This document shows, one piece after another, positions 36,930-45,496 of a DNA stretch of 64,000 bases. The DNA lies in contig NZ_JADBDS010000002.1 of the NCBI RefSeq assembly GCF_014873705.1, positions 744,001 to 808,000 on the forward strand, in the 5' to 3' direction. The translations under genes were made by a program, and so were the position numbers. The DNA is from Mycobacterium sp. OAS707. Its GTDB lineage: Bacteria > Actinomycetota > Actinomycetes > Mycobacteriales > Mycobacteriaceae. Under the pieces are notes generated by a model that saw only the letters and a program-made list of their open reading frames with translations, ran no database searches and was not told the DNA's origin. Each line of letters begins with the position of its first letter. Position 1 is the first letter of the stretch.

Positions 36930-37568
36930 TCAGCTTGGCCAGGCCGAGCCGAGCATGCGCTCGACAGTGGTTGTGCGCCGGTACTCGGGCATGAAGTGCT
37001 CCACCACATCGGAGTTCACGGTTCCATTCGTCGTCTCCGGGCGGTTCTTGAACCCGTCGAAGTAGGCTTGCAGGAACTCGTTCTTGAAGTCGCCCCGCGG
37101 ATGAACGGCGAGTATTTCGTCCACCTCGTCGGTGTTCAGATCGTCAAGGCCGAAGCCGACCACATCGGTCATCACACCCAGATGGGTGGCGGCGATCTCG
37201 GGACCCATCCGCCCAGGAATCCCCGGTGTCGTGTGCAGCGCGATGGCCGTCCACACGGTATCTGCTGCGGCGGTGGAGAATCCGTGCTCGATCAAGAACT
37301 TGCGCCCGTGGTCGGCCCCATCGACCTCGAAACGCTGTTCCACATCGGAGTAGGGGGTCACGAGACCGGTGTCGTGAAACATGGCGGCCAAATAGAGCAG
37401 TTCGGGATCCGGTTTCATGCCGAGCCGCCGGGCGTGAAGCTGACCGAACAGGAACACCCTGCGGGAGTGGTGGTAGAGCAATGGGCTGGTCGTCTCCGAG
37501 ACGATACGAGTCGATTCGGCGACCGCCGCGGTCTCCGGAAGCTCCACGCCCCCAACGATTTCTGACAT
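36930..37568 (-). CDS. HD-domain protein, cyanamide hydratase-like (second copy)
   Basis: A 212-residue HD-superfamily hydrolase, paralogous to the protein at 26904-27557. Shared motifs are YHHSRRVFLFG, AAMFHDTGLV, EVDGADHGRKFL, IALHTTPGIPG and HPRGDFKNEFLQAYFDGFK. It is the first gene of the HD-MFS-QOR-cupin operon and is divergent from the DJ-1 protein gene. I chose the ATG at 37568 (MSEIVGG) because residues upstream lack homology to the paralogue. Hydration of a small nitrile-like substrate is the family precedent. Confidence 0.83.
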   Translation of the reverse strand: MSEIVGGVELPETAAVAESTRIVSETTSPLLYHHSRRVFLFGQLHARRLGMKPDPELLYLAAMFHDTGLVTPYSDVEQRFEVDGADHGRKFLIEHGFSTAAADTVWTAIALHTTPGIPGRMGPEIAATHLGVMTDVVGFGLDDLNTDEVDEILAVHPRGDFKNEFLQAYFDGFKNRPETTNGTVNSDVVEHFMPEYRRTTTVERMLGSAWPS

Positions 37569-37885
37569 GATTTCCGCCCCTTCTTGTCGTGGTTGTGAGA
37601 CCGTGCCTGATATCGATACTGGCGGTAGCCGCACGTTGTGCGCCGCCTCAATCCGGCCAGGAATCCCTCAAAAGTGGACGAAAGAGATCGGCCTACGGTC
37701 ACGTCTTATGCAACGCGAACTGCCGAGTGATCGCTGCATGCCGCCGGGAAGCGCGGACCCATGGCCCAACTGGCCTCGAGCACACCTTCAGCTTCAGCCC
37801 GCTCGATAGCTGACTGGCAACATCTCGGCGGGCAATGACCGCCTGACCGCTGTTCCACCATGGTCGGCGACCCGACGATGAACAG
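37569..37885. promoter_or_regulatory. Divergent intergenic region, HD operon versus DJ-1 gene
   Basis: This 317-bp spacer has no convincing coding sequence. TATCGATA at 37611-37618 is an 8-bp palindrome within CTGATATCGATACTGG, and on the minus strand it gives -10-like elements about 45 bp before the HD start. GGCGG-GCAATGA-CCGCC at about 37828-37844 is a second inverted repeat on the DJ-1 side. Control elements for both operons are expected here. The assignment is tentative. Confidence 0.35.
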
Positions 37886-38512
37886 GTGCACGCACAGATT
37901 GTGTTGTTCGACGGGTTCGACCCGCTCGATGCCATCGCGCCGTTCGAAGTGCTGGCCGCGGGCAGCGACGAAGTGGGCGGCGCCTTGGACGTCGAGTTGG
38001 TTTCGGCCGAGGGTCCGCGGGCAGTGGTCAGCGGGACCCGCGGCATGGTGTTACATGCGACTGCCCAACTCGATCCCGCGAAGCCCGGCTACGTCATCGT
38101 GCCGGGTGCCAGCGGTCCCATCGACGGCGATCCCGACGAGGTCGACACGATCCCCGTTCTTCTGGCCCGCTTCGGCGAGACGGCAGCGGTGCCGTTGATT
38201 CAGCAGGCGATGCAGAATCCCGACATCACTGTCGCGACCGTCTGCGGTGGATCACTCGCGCTCGCCATGGCGGGGCTGCTCGAGGGCAGACACGCCGTGA
38301 CGCATCACCTCGGCATGGACGTGTTGGACGCCACCGGCGTCAACGTCGTTCATGCCCGGGTCGTCGACGACGGCGATCTGATCACCGCGGGTGGGGTGAC
38401 CTCCGGCCTCGATCTCGCACTGCATCTACTGCACCGAAGCTATGGGCCGCGCGTTGCGCTGGCTGTCGAATCGTTGTTCGCCTACGAGCGCAGAGGAACG
38501 GTATGGAGCTAG
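37886..38512 (+). CDS. DJ-1/PfpI family protein, isonitrile hydratase-like
   Basis: A 208-residue DJ-1/PfpI domain protein without a DNA-binding domain. The nucleophile-elbow Cys120 lies in VATVCGGSLALAMAGLLEGRHAVTHH, and the segment ending ITAGGVTSGLDLALHLL resembles Pseudomonas isonitrile hydratase as I recall it. It may hydrate an isonitrile or act as a chaperone/deglycase. The start is GTG at 37886. Its 3' end overlaps the next small gene by 10 bp. It is divergent from the HD operon. Confidence 0.85.
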   Translation: MHAQIVLFDGFDPLDAIAPFEVLAAGSDEVGGALDVELVSAEGPRAVVSGTRGMVLHATAQLDPAKPGYVIVPGASGPIDGDPDEVDTIPVLLARFGETAAVPLIQQAMQNPDITVATVCGGSLALAMAGLLEGRHAVTHHLGMDVLDATGVNVVHARVVDDGDLITAGGVTSGLDLALHLLHRSYGPRVALAVESLFAYERRGTVWS

Positions 38513-38808
38513 CCGGCCAGTGGGACGTGACGATCAAGACGCCGATCGGATCACTGGCGGTGGTGTACACATTCGCCGACGACGGGGTCACCGGCACCGC
38601 GACCGCAAAGGGCGAGACGGTTCCGCTGCGCGACATCGTCGTTGCGGGACAACGGGTTACCTGGCGTCAATCGGTGACCAAGCCGATGCGGCTGAACCTC
38701 GAATTCGAAGTCGTAGTCGATGGCGACCGGCTGGCCGGTCACTCCAAGGCCGGGCGGCTGCCGCGGTCAGCCGTGACAGGTGTGCGACGTCAGGGTCGCA
38801 TCGCGTAG
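38503..38808 (+). CDS. Small hypothetical protein (beta-rich)
   Basis: A 101-residue protein I do not recognise. Alternating hydrophobic strands (QWDVTIKTPIGSLAVVYTF, LNLEFEVVVDGDRLAGHSK) suggest a beta-barrel or lipocalin-like fold. No signal peptide is present. The ATG at 38503 overlaps the DJ-1 gene by 10 bp and has AGAGGAACGGT just upstream, indicating coupled translation with the DJ-1 protein. The 3' end overlaps the convergent acyl-CoA dehydrogenase by 19 bp. Confidence 0.72.
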   Translation: MELAGQWDVTIKTPIGSLAVVYTFADDGVTGTATAKGETVPLRDIVVAGQRVTWRQSVTKPMRLNLEFEVVVDGDRLAGHSKAGRLPRSAVTGVRRQGRIA

Positions 38809-40529
38809 GCGCCGTCGTAGGCCTTGACGCGCTCCCACACCCGGTTGAATCGGTCTGCATCGGTCACGGGTTTGCGGATTGCACCCACGGCCCAGTCCTG
38901 TTGAGCCTGCGTCGAGCTCGGCTTGCCGTGCAGCGCAACGGCATAGGTGGAGAAGTCGCGGATCTGGAAGTCGAAGATCTGATCCACGATGTCGTCATCG
39001 ATCCCGGTCAGCGCGGCCTGCTCCAGGATGAGCTGGCCGTAGACGATCAGCGAGAACAAATGCCCCACGTTGAGCATGAAGTCGAGATCCTTCTGCTGAT
39101 CCGCATCGGGGGCCGCGCTTGCCAGCAGCGTCGAAAACGCCTGAGCCTGTTCGTAGAACCGTGCGACATTCGCGATCCCCGCGTTCCGCTCGTAAACCGG
39201 CTTCCAGTCCGCGAACTGCACCTTGGCCGCGCCGCGCGTCGGTCCCTGGTTCCAGAAGAACACGTCGTCGGCAGGATCGTTGCGGGTCGGGATCTCCGGA
39301 TACTCGGCGGGATTGAACATGTAGTTGGGCATGAACTTCAGCACCAGGCCGACGTTGACATGTACGGTGCCCTCGAGTCGCGGCAGCGTGCCGATCAACT
39401 GCGAGACCTCACGGAACATCGTGTTCTTCTCATATCCCTTGGCGGCGATCACGTCGTGCAGGGCACGCAGTACGGTCTCGCCCTCCATGGTGACCTTCGC
39501 CTTGGTCATCGGGTTGAACAGCAGATACCGCCGGTCGTCGAGGCTGGCGCTGCGGAAGTAGTCGACAGAGCGCTGACTGAACAGTTTCATCGCGACCAGT
39601 CGTGCGTACGCGTCGACGAAATTGGCTCGCACATGGGTGAAGTCGGTGACCGGATTGCCGTAGAGGATTCGGTTCTGCGCGTGTGTGATCGCCTCGTAGA
39701 AGGCGTGTTCGGTCATGCCGATCGTGCACGTGCACAAGTTGAACTTGCCGACGTTGACCGTATTCAGTGCTGCGGCAAAGGCTTCCACGCCGGTATGCAG
39801 GATGTCGGATTCCCGCACCGGATAGTTCTCCAGCCGGAACGTGCTCACGTAAATCTGCATGTGCACGACGTTGTCGATCAGGTGATAGTTCTCGTGCTGG
39901 CTGTCGACGGCGAAGAAGACGTAGGCATCCTGACCCTCGACGTCGCCGCGGCGCCCGAACACCGACACCATGCTGGCGACGTTGCCGTTGCCGATGTAGT
40001 ACTTCTCCCCCGACGCCCGGTACAGGATGCCGTCGGCGCGGTCCTGTTCGCTGGTGGGCGTGAGCACCATGTCGGTGTTGTAGACGTCGGCGCCGTGTTC
40101 GCGCTCCGACAGCCCGAAGGCCATCACCTCGCCGGCGTCCAGGTCATCGGCGGCCTTGAGCTTGGCGTCCTTGTTCTCGCTCTGCCAGATCGGTCCGAGT
40201 CCCAGGATCGTGACCTGCTCGGTGTACCAGTAGGTCAGCCCGTAGAACCCGAGGATCTCCGACAGCGCGGCGTTGCGCGCGGCGTCCCACCGCTTGTTCG
40301 GGTCGCCGTCGGCGAACTCCGACGGTGTCAGAAAGGTCGCGAACAGTTTCTCGCGCTTGACGAAGTCGACGAAATCCGCGGGCCACTGCGCCGCCAGGTC
40401 GGCGTCAAGGATGCGCTTTTTGCCCTGGCCCTCGAACCAATCGATGGTGGCGCGCAGCAGTCGCCGCGTCTCCTCGTCGAACTGCTGTGGGTCGTAGGTG
40501 TTCGGATCGAAGAGCAAGCCGTCGGTCAT
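38790..40529 (-). CDS. Acyl-CoA dehydrogenase family protein
   Basis: A 579-residue flavoprotein of the acyl-CoA dehydrogenase superfamily, longer than short-chain members. Conserved parts are MAFGLSEREHGADVYNTDM (about 137-155), the flavin segment and the C-terminal helices with TIGMTEHAFYEAITHAQNRILYG (about 276-298). The extended C-terminal region suggests a long-chain or complex-substrate type. It sits alone on this strand, 10 bp from the Hsp70-like gene upstream, and likely acts in fatty acid beta-oxidation. Confidence 0.86.
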   Translation of the reverse strand: MTDGLLFDPNTYDPQQFDEETRRLLRATIDWFEGQGKKRILDADLAAQWPADFVDFVKREKLFATFLTPSEFADGDPNKRWDAARNAALSEILGFYGLTYWYTEQVTILGLGPIWQSENKDAKLKAADDLDAGEVMAFGLSEREHGADVYNTDMVLTPTSEQDRADGILYRASGEKYYIGNGNVASMVSVFGRRGDVEGQDAYVFFAVDSQHENYHLIDNVVHMQIYVSTFRLENYPVRESDILHTGVEAFAAALNTVNVGKFNLCTCTIGMTEHAFYEAITHAQNRILYGNPVTDFTHVRANFVDAYARLVAMKLFSQRSVDYFRSASLDDRRYLLFNPMTKAKVTMEGETVLRALHDVIAAKGYEKNTMFREVSQLIGTLPRLEGTVHVNVGLVLKFMPNYMFNPAEYPEIPTRNDPADDVFFWNQGPTRGAAKVQFADWKPVYERNAGIANVARFYEQAQAFSTLLASAAPDADQQKDLDFMLNVGHLFSLIVYGQLILEQAALTGIDDDIVDQIFDFQIRDFSTYAVALHGKPSSTQAQQDWAVGAIRKPVTDADRFNRVWERVKAYDGAYAMRP

Positions 40530-40539
40530 GCACGCGAGC

Positions 40540-42285
40540 CTAGGGCTGCGCCGGTATCTGGGGTGCAGGAACCCACGGTAGACCGGGGATCGTCGGATAC
40601 GGGGCGGTCGGACTCCACGGCGGCGGCTGCGACGTCGGCGGAGCTTCGGTGGTCGGCGGGGGCGCCTCCGAAGTGGGCGGCGGCGGTGGAGGCGCCTCCG
40701 TGGTCTCCGGCGGAGGCGGCGGAGCTTCGGTCGCGGTCTGCGGAGGCGGCGCCTGCTGGGTCACCGTGCGGGTCTGTGGTGCGCGCGTCTGCGGCGCAGG
40801 CGCCTGAGTCTCTGGTGGTGGTGCGGCCGCGGTGGTCGTCGGGGCCGGCGTCGTGGTCGTGGTGACGGGGCCGGTGGTCGAGGCAGGCGTCGGTGTGGAG
40901 TCGTCGCGCATCACGTACAGCACGGCGGCGGTCAGCGCGGCCAGGACGGTTAGTACGCCTGCGAGCAGCACCAGCGCGGGCTTGCGGTACCACGGCAGCG
41001 GCGCCGCCTCCTGCTCGATGGGGTCGCGATCGAACTGCATTTGAGGACGCGGGTCATAGCCGGCGTCTGCCGGTGCGGCGTACTCGTATGGGTCACCGGC
41101 CGTGACATCGGGGACGTCGTCGGCGTCCGACCACGCCAGCGCGTGAAACGTGCTCGACTGCGGCGCGTCCTGCGGTCCGACTTCGGGTGCCATCGCGGTG
41201 GCTGCGCCCGCCGCGGCGGCGACACCGGGTGCCACCGCCATCGACGTCGCGCCCTCGTCGACTGTGCCGCGCACCGCCCGCAGGCCTGCCCCGATCGCGG
41301 CTGCCAACTCCGGCTGCGCCGCGGTGATGACGGGTACCCGAAAGTGTTCGGACAGTGTGGTGGTGACGATCGGGATGCGGGCCCCACCGCCGACACTCGC
41401 CACGGCGACGAGATCGGCGCCCCGAATTCCGTTGCGCTCCAATGAATCCTGAACGACGCCGACGAAGTCGGCGAGCGGCGTGCGGATCGCTTCGTCGAGT
41501 TCGTTGCGGGTCAGTCGCACGTCGCTGCGATGCCCTGGCAGCTCGGCCACCAATGAAGTGACGGCGGAGGTGGACAGCCGCTCCTTGGCTCCGCGGCACT
41601 GGGCGCGCAGCCGGCTCAGTGAGCCGATGGCCGAGGTGCCGGACAGATCGATGGTGCCCGCGGCCGACAAGTCATTGATGACGTGGGTAAGCAACGCCTG
41701 ATCGATGAGATCGCCGGACAGGTCGGTGTGACGGACTGTCGGGCCGACTGGCGCGAAACCGTTCGTGGCGTCGACGAGCGTGATGCTGGTGCCGGTGCCG
41801 CCGAAATCGCAGAGCGCGATCACGCCGCGAGTCGGCACCCCGGGATCGTCCTGCAATGCGGTGAGCGCTGCCGACGCGTCGGATAGCAGCCGCGCCTGCT
41901 TGAGCTCCGGCATCGCCGATAGGGCGTTACGCAGTGCGTCGACGGCCGCGGGTCGCCAATGCGCGGGGTACGTGACGGCGACCGGGCCCGCCGCCGGCTT
42001 GCCGACGGTGTAGAGCATGGCGCGCAGCGCGTCGGCGAGCACTTTGTCGGCCAGATGTGAGGACCCGTCGGCCGCGACGATCCCGACGGGGTCGCCGACG
42101 CGGTCGACGAAGTCGGTGATGATCAGGCCACGTTCGGTCAGGTTGGGGTTTTCACTGGGCACACCGACCTCGGGTGGTCGGTGCGGATACAGCGTCACCA
42201 CCGGCGAGCGCGTCACCGCGGTCCGCCCTACTACGACGGCGGTCAGGTTGGTGGCACCAACCGACAGCCCTACCCCGTCAGACAT
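40540..42285 (-). CDS. Membrane-anchored Hsp70-like protein with Pro/Thr-rich tail
   Basis: A 581-residue protein. Residues 1-340 form an actin/Hsp70-type ATPase (LCDFGGTGTSITLVD phosphate loop, ASVGGGARIPIV adenosine motif, LLSDASAALTAL connect region). A transmembrane helix lies at about 437-460 (ALVLLAGVLTVLAALTAAVLYVM), and the C-terminus is a long Pro/Thr-rich tail (about 465-581). It resembles M. tuberculosis Rv2264c. The substrate-binding domain of true Hsp70 is missing, so it probably is a membrane-coupled ATPase. It lies 61 bp downstream of the dihydrodipicolinate-reductase-like gene. Confidence 0.87.
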   Translation of the reverse strand: MSDGVGLSVGATNLTAVVVGRTAVTRSPVVTLYPHRPPEVGVPSENPNLTERGLIITDFVDRVGDPVGIVAADGSSHLADKVLADALRAMLYTVGKPAAGPVAVTYPAHWRPAAVDALRNALSAMPELKQARLLSDASAALTALQDDPGVPTRGVIALCDFGGTGTSITLVDATNGFAPVGPTVRHTDLSGDLIDQALLTHVINDLSAAGTIDLSGTSAIGSLSRLRAQCRGAKERLSTSAVTSLVAELPGHRSDVRLTRNELDEAIRTPLADFVGVVQDSLERNGIRGADLVAVASVGGGARIPIVTTTLSEHFRVPVITAAQPELAAAIGAGLRAVRGTVDEGATSMAVAPGVAAAAGAATAMAPEVGPQDAPQSSTFHALAWSDADDVPDVTAGDPYEYAAPADAGYDPRPQMQFDRDPIEQEAAPLPWYRKPALVLLAGVLTVLAALTAAVLYVMRDDSTPTPASTTGPVTTTTTPAPTTTAAAPPPETQAPAPQTRAPQTRTVTQQAPPPQTATEAPPPPPETTEAPPPPPPTSEAPPPTTEAPPTSQPPPWSPTAPYPTIPGLPWVPAPQIPAQP

Positions 42286-42346
42286 GTCACTCCGTCTCGA
42301 TGAAACCCTATCGGTATTCCATCTTGTCTCACGGCGCCAGCGTTAC

Positions 42347-43444
42347 TCAGCGAATGGTCCCCACACCGGGAATCAGTGGTAGATCCAGAGCCGTCACCCA
42401 GCCTGGCGAAAGGTCGTTGACCGCGGGCACCGCGTTGAGCGCCCGCAGGCCGGTGGCGAGGCAGCCTGCGGCGGCGGCATCGCGCCCCGAGCCGTCGGTG
42501 AACCGGAACGCCGTCTCCTGGAAAATGCTCGGTGTGCCCTCGATGTCGACGCGATAGACATCGTTCTGCGTGCCAGACGGCCAGTCCGGTGCGGCGTCGT
42601 TGCCGATCCTGTTGACGTGTTCGAGTTGAATACGGGTCTCGCCCTGGTATACGCCGTTGATCGTGAACCGCACGGCCGCAACGTTTCCTGGCTCGATGAT
42701 GCCCTTGGCGGACTTGCGCTCGGTGGGCGTCACCCACTTGTCCCACGTCGTGGTGATCTCGTCGAGCATGATGCCTGCCGCATGCGCGATCATCGGAACT
42801 GTTGCGCCCCAAGCAAAGACCAGAATGTCGGGGTTTTCCAGCAGAGGTCGGTACTCCGGCGGCTTGCCGATGCCCATCTCGAACTCGTAGTCGCCTTCGT
42901 AGTTCGTGTAGTCCAGCAGTTCGGAGGCACGCACCTTGCGAACCTCTGAACACAGTCCCATCAGTGTCATCGGGAACAGGTCGTTGGCGAAACCCGGGTC
43001 GATGCCGGTGGTGAAGCAGGAGGAGCCGCCGAGTTCGCAGGCCACGGTGATGGGTTCGATCCAGTTCGGCGGGTTGAGGTGCATGGTCGGCCACACCCAG
43101 GGCGTCATCGCCGTGGAAACCACGTCGATGCCCGCCCGCAGGAAGCGGGTGATCAGCGCGATGTTGTCGTCGGCGTGCGCGGCGGTCGGACCGTAGTGCA
43201 CCAGCGCGTCCGGTTTCAGCGCGATGAGCGCATCGACATCGTCGGTGGCGGACAGCCCGAGTTCTTCACCGAGAGAACAGATTTCACCGATGTCGCGGCC
43301 GACCTTGTCCGGGTTGCTCACCCCGACGCCGACCAGTTCGAACAGCGGATGCTTGACGATTTCGCCGATCACCATCCGGCCGACGAAACCGGTGCCCCAG
43401 ACGACGACGCGCTTCCTGTCAGATTGCTTCACGGCCTTCACCAT
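42347..43444 (-). CDS. Dihydrodipicolinate reductase-like NAD(P)-binding oxidoreductase
   Basis: A 365-residue protein. The Rossmann N-terminus VVVWGTGFVGRMVIGEIVKHP (about 11-31) is followed by LKPDALVHYGPTAAHADDNIALI, AGIDVVSTA and a C-terminal domain with ITVACELGGSSCFTTGIDPGFANDL. This type (2,4-diaminopentanoate dehydrogenase-like) is common in mycobacteria as a paralogous group rather than true DapB. The substrate is unknown. I chose the ATG at 43444 (MVKAVKQSDRKR), because the upstream open frame to 43657 is unlike the family. It may follow the small gene at 43419-43646. Confidence 0.85.
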   Translation of the reverse strand: MVKAVKQSDRKRVVVWGTGFVGRMVIGEIVKHPLFELVGVGVSNPDKVGRDIGEICSLGEELGLSATDDVDALIALKPDALVHYGPTAAHADDNIALITRFLRAGIDVVSTAMTPWVWPTMHLNPPNWIEPITVACELGGSSCFTTGIDPGFANDLFPMTLMGLCSEVRKVRASELLDYTNYEGDYEFEMGIGKPPEYRPLLENPDILVFAWGATVPMIAHAAGIMLDEITTTWDKWVTPTERKSAKGIIEPGNVAAVRFTINGVYQGETRIQLEHVNRIGNDAAPDWPSGTQNDVYRVDIEGTPSIFQETAFRFTDGSGRDAAAAGCLATGLRALNAVPAVNDLSPGWVTALDLPLIPGVGTIR

Positions 43445-43646
43445 AGGCGGGCTCGCGATCCCCGGTGAGCAAGTTCGAGAGTCGGCGAACCTCGTTCCGT
43501 CGTTCGTCGATCTGCGCCCGCGTCGCCGCTTCGCTGACGGTGTCCTCCTCGGCGCGGGCAGCCAGACCTCGAGGTTGTGCCAGCACCTGCAGCGAATACT
43601 GACCTGGCGGGAATGTTCTCGCCGCGATGCGCCTTGAGGGTGGCAT
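43419..43646 (-). CDS. Possible small hypothetical protein upstream of DHDPR-like gene
   Basis: This is a 75-residue open frame with a helix-rich C-terminus (GLAARAEEDTVSEAATRAQI, then DERRNEVRRLSNLLTGDREP), good third-position GC and a protein-like composition. It overlaps the DHDPR-like start by 26 bp. Its ATG at 43646 shares the bases CATG with the ATG of the divergent SDR. Support is limited to composition; I recognise no family. If real, the divergent start codons overlap directly. Confidence 0.4.
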   Translation of the reverse strand: MPPSRRIAARTFPPGQYSLQVLAQPRGLAARAEEDTVSEAATRAQIDERRNEVRRLSNLLTGDREPAYGEGREAI

Positions 43647-44388
43647 GACTTCATCACTTACTGGACGGCGCGCACTCGTAACCGGCGGATCGCGCGGCAT
43701 CGGCGCCGAAATCGTTCGGCGGCTGGCTGCCGATGGCGCAGCCGTTGCCTTCACCTACGGCGCATCGGCGGTCGAGGCCGAGAAGCTGGTTGCGGAGGTC
43801 GGCGAGGCCGGCGGTACCGCCGTCGCCATTCAGGCCGACAGCGCGGACCCCGAACAGGTGGCCAAGTCGGTCGACGATACCGTCGCACAACTGGGCGGGT
43901 TGGACATCCTGGTCAACAACGCGGGCGTGGCGTACGTCGCCGACACCGAGTCGTTCCCACTCGACGAGTTCGACCGTCTCGTGGCCGTCAACGTGCGTGC
44001 CGTCTTCGTCGCGGTGCAGCGAGCACTTCCTCATCTCGGCGAGGGTGGCCGGATCATCAATATCGGCAGCGTCAACGCCGACCGGGTACCCGCTGCCGGC
44101 CTCGCCGTGTATGCGATGACCAAGGGCGCCGTCAAGAGCCTCACCCTGGGGCTGGCGCGCGAGCTCGGACCGCGCGGCATCACCGTCAACAACATTCAGC
44201 CCGGGCCGATCGCCACCGACATGAACCCCGAAGAGGGCGAATTCGCCGATTGGGCAAGGCCGTTGACGTCGCTGGGCCGCTACGGTCAGACCAGCGACAT
44301 CGCCAGCGCGGTGAGTTATTTGGCAGGGCCGGAAGCGTCCTATGTGACCGGCGCCAACTGGAACGTCGACGGCGGTATCACGGTTTAG
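43645..44388 (+). CDS. SDR family oxidoreductase (FabG-like)
   Basis: A 247-residue classical short-chain dehydrogenase. It has the NAD(P) motif ALVTGGSRGIGAEIVRRL (about 9-26), NNAG at about 90-93, catalytic Ser in INIGSVNADRV, and Tyr/Lys in YAMTK. It is FabG-like in length and closest to 3-ketoacyl-ACP reductase-type or other ketone reductases. The ATG at 43645 follows GAGGGTGG. It is convergent with the DUF4185 protein (1 bp between stops). The substrate cannot be named. Confidence 0.88.
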   Translation: MTSSLTGRRALVTGGSRGIGAEIVRRLAADGAAVAFTYGASAVEAEKLVAEVGEAGGTAVAIQADSADPEQVAKSVDDTVAQLGGLDILVNNAGVAYVADTESFPLDEFDRLVAVNVRAVFVAVQRALPHLGEGGRIINIGSVNADRVPAAGLAVYAMTKGAVKSLTLGLARELGPRGITVNNIQPGPIATDMNPEEGEFADWARPLTSLGRYGQTSDIASAVSYLAGPEASYVTGANWNVDGGITV

Positions 44389-44389
44389 T

Positions 44390-45496
44390 TCACAGGTTGA
44401 TCGGGTCAGGCGGCGGTACGGTCGTCGTGGTGTCTCGCAGCGCGGCCTTGAACTGCATTGCGCGGTAAGGCCATCCGATGTCGGTGTTCCACTGGGACAC
44501 CACGAGACCGACGCCGCCCTGCACATCGAACCGCGAGCCTGGCAACAGGTAGCCGCCGTAGAGTTGGGCGACCCTGTTCTTGGAGTGGTTCTCGTCGTTC
44601 CATGACGAACCGAGCACGGGCATCTGGAGTTCAGTGGTGTGCATGTTGGCGACGGGTGAATCGACGACGCGGTAACCCAGCGCATACTGCGACGCCAGGA
44701 ATCCGCCGAGCACCCACTTGCCTTGGGCCATCCGGCGAAACGTCAGCTCGCCCCATTTCTCGCCCTGCGGCGTGATCGGCGTGGCCGGCTGTCCCCACGC
44801 CCACTGACCGGCACTGTAGCCCCAGCTGACATATCGCGACTTCTGCCCGATGTCGTCGGGTCGCACCCGCATCAGGATGATGCCCTTGTCGCGCTGAAAT
44901 CCCGTCGCCACGACGTAAACCCAGCCGTCGTCCAGGTCGTAGTCCCACGACCAGCATTGGGCGTGGCCGCCGTACAGATCGGCGGGAAACTTCGCCTCCT
45001 CACCCATGTGTGACCACGAGACGCCGCTGTCGTCGGAGCGCCAGATCTCGGTCCAGACGACGTTGCCGAAACCTCGATTCACGATGGCGTGCAAGTAAAT
45101 CGAGTCGCCGACGCGCAGCAGGTCTGAGGGGATCACGGTACTGATGCCGCCGTGTGTCCAGCCGGTGGCGGCGTCGTCGTGGATGTAGTGCCACAGCTGG
45201 TTGGCGTAATTCGGGTCGTCTCCCCCGGCCCGCTCGTAAGCGATTTCGTGGTCGGCGTCGCCGGTGCCGATCAGCACGACGGGCGAGCGCCAGTCACCCT
45301 GACCGACCTTGCGACCGGAGAACGTATCGCCGAACACCGAAACCAGCTTGCCGTTGGGCGCGACGACCGACGCCCCGAGGTCGGTGCATGTGACGCCCCA
45401 ACGGCTGGTGCGGCGCGGCCCGGTCAGGTTCACCACCTTGCCGTTGAGCAGCGGGACGGCAGTACCGGTGTGAGCCCTCCGGCGCCAGCGGGCCAC
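44390..45496 (-). CDS. DUF4185 domain protein
   Basis: A 368-residue DUF4185 protein, a beta-propeller-like fold common in mycobacteria (also fused to PE domains). Typical motifs are TCTDLGASVVAPNGKLVSVFGDTFSG, RSPVVLIGTG, HAQCWSWDYDLDDG and WGELTFRRMAQGKWVLGG. Its GTG start at 45496 overlaps the upstream TAG by one base (TAGTG), so it is coupled to the secreted protein gene. It may act on cell-surface glycans, but the activity is unproven. A start at 45457 is also possible. No clear signal peptide is visible with either start. Confidence 0.8.
   Translation of the reverse strand: MARWRRRAHTGTAVPLLNGKVVNLTGPRRTSRWGVTCTDLGASVVAPNGKLVSVFGDTFSGRKVGQGDWRSPVVLIGTGDADHEIAYERAGGDDPNYANQLWHYIHDDAATGWTHGGISTVIPSDLLRVGDSIYLHAIVNRGFGNVVWTEIWRSDDSGVSWSHMGEEAKFPADLYGGHAQCWSWDYDLDDGWVYVVATGFQRDKGIILMRVRPDDIGQKSRYVSWGYSAGQWAWGQPATPITPQGEKWGELTFRRMAQGKWVLGGFLASQYALGYRVVDSPVANMHTTELQMPVLGSSWNDENHSKNRVAQLYGGYLLPGSRFDVQGGVGLVVSQWNTDIGWPYRAMQFKAALRDTTTTVPPPDPINL

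Noticed and set aside
38442..40865. An 807-codon plus-strand open frame opposite the acyl-CoA dehydrogenase
   Set aside because: It is antisense to a well-recognised gene, has no domain similarity and is rich in Arg, Gly and Val, as expected for a GC-rich shadow frame.
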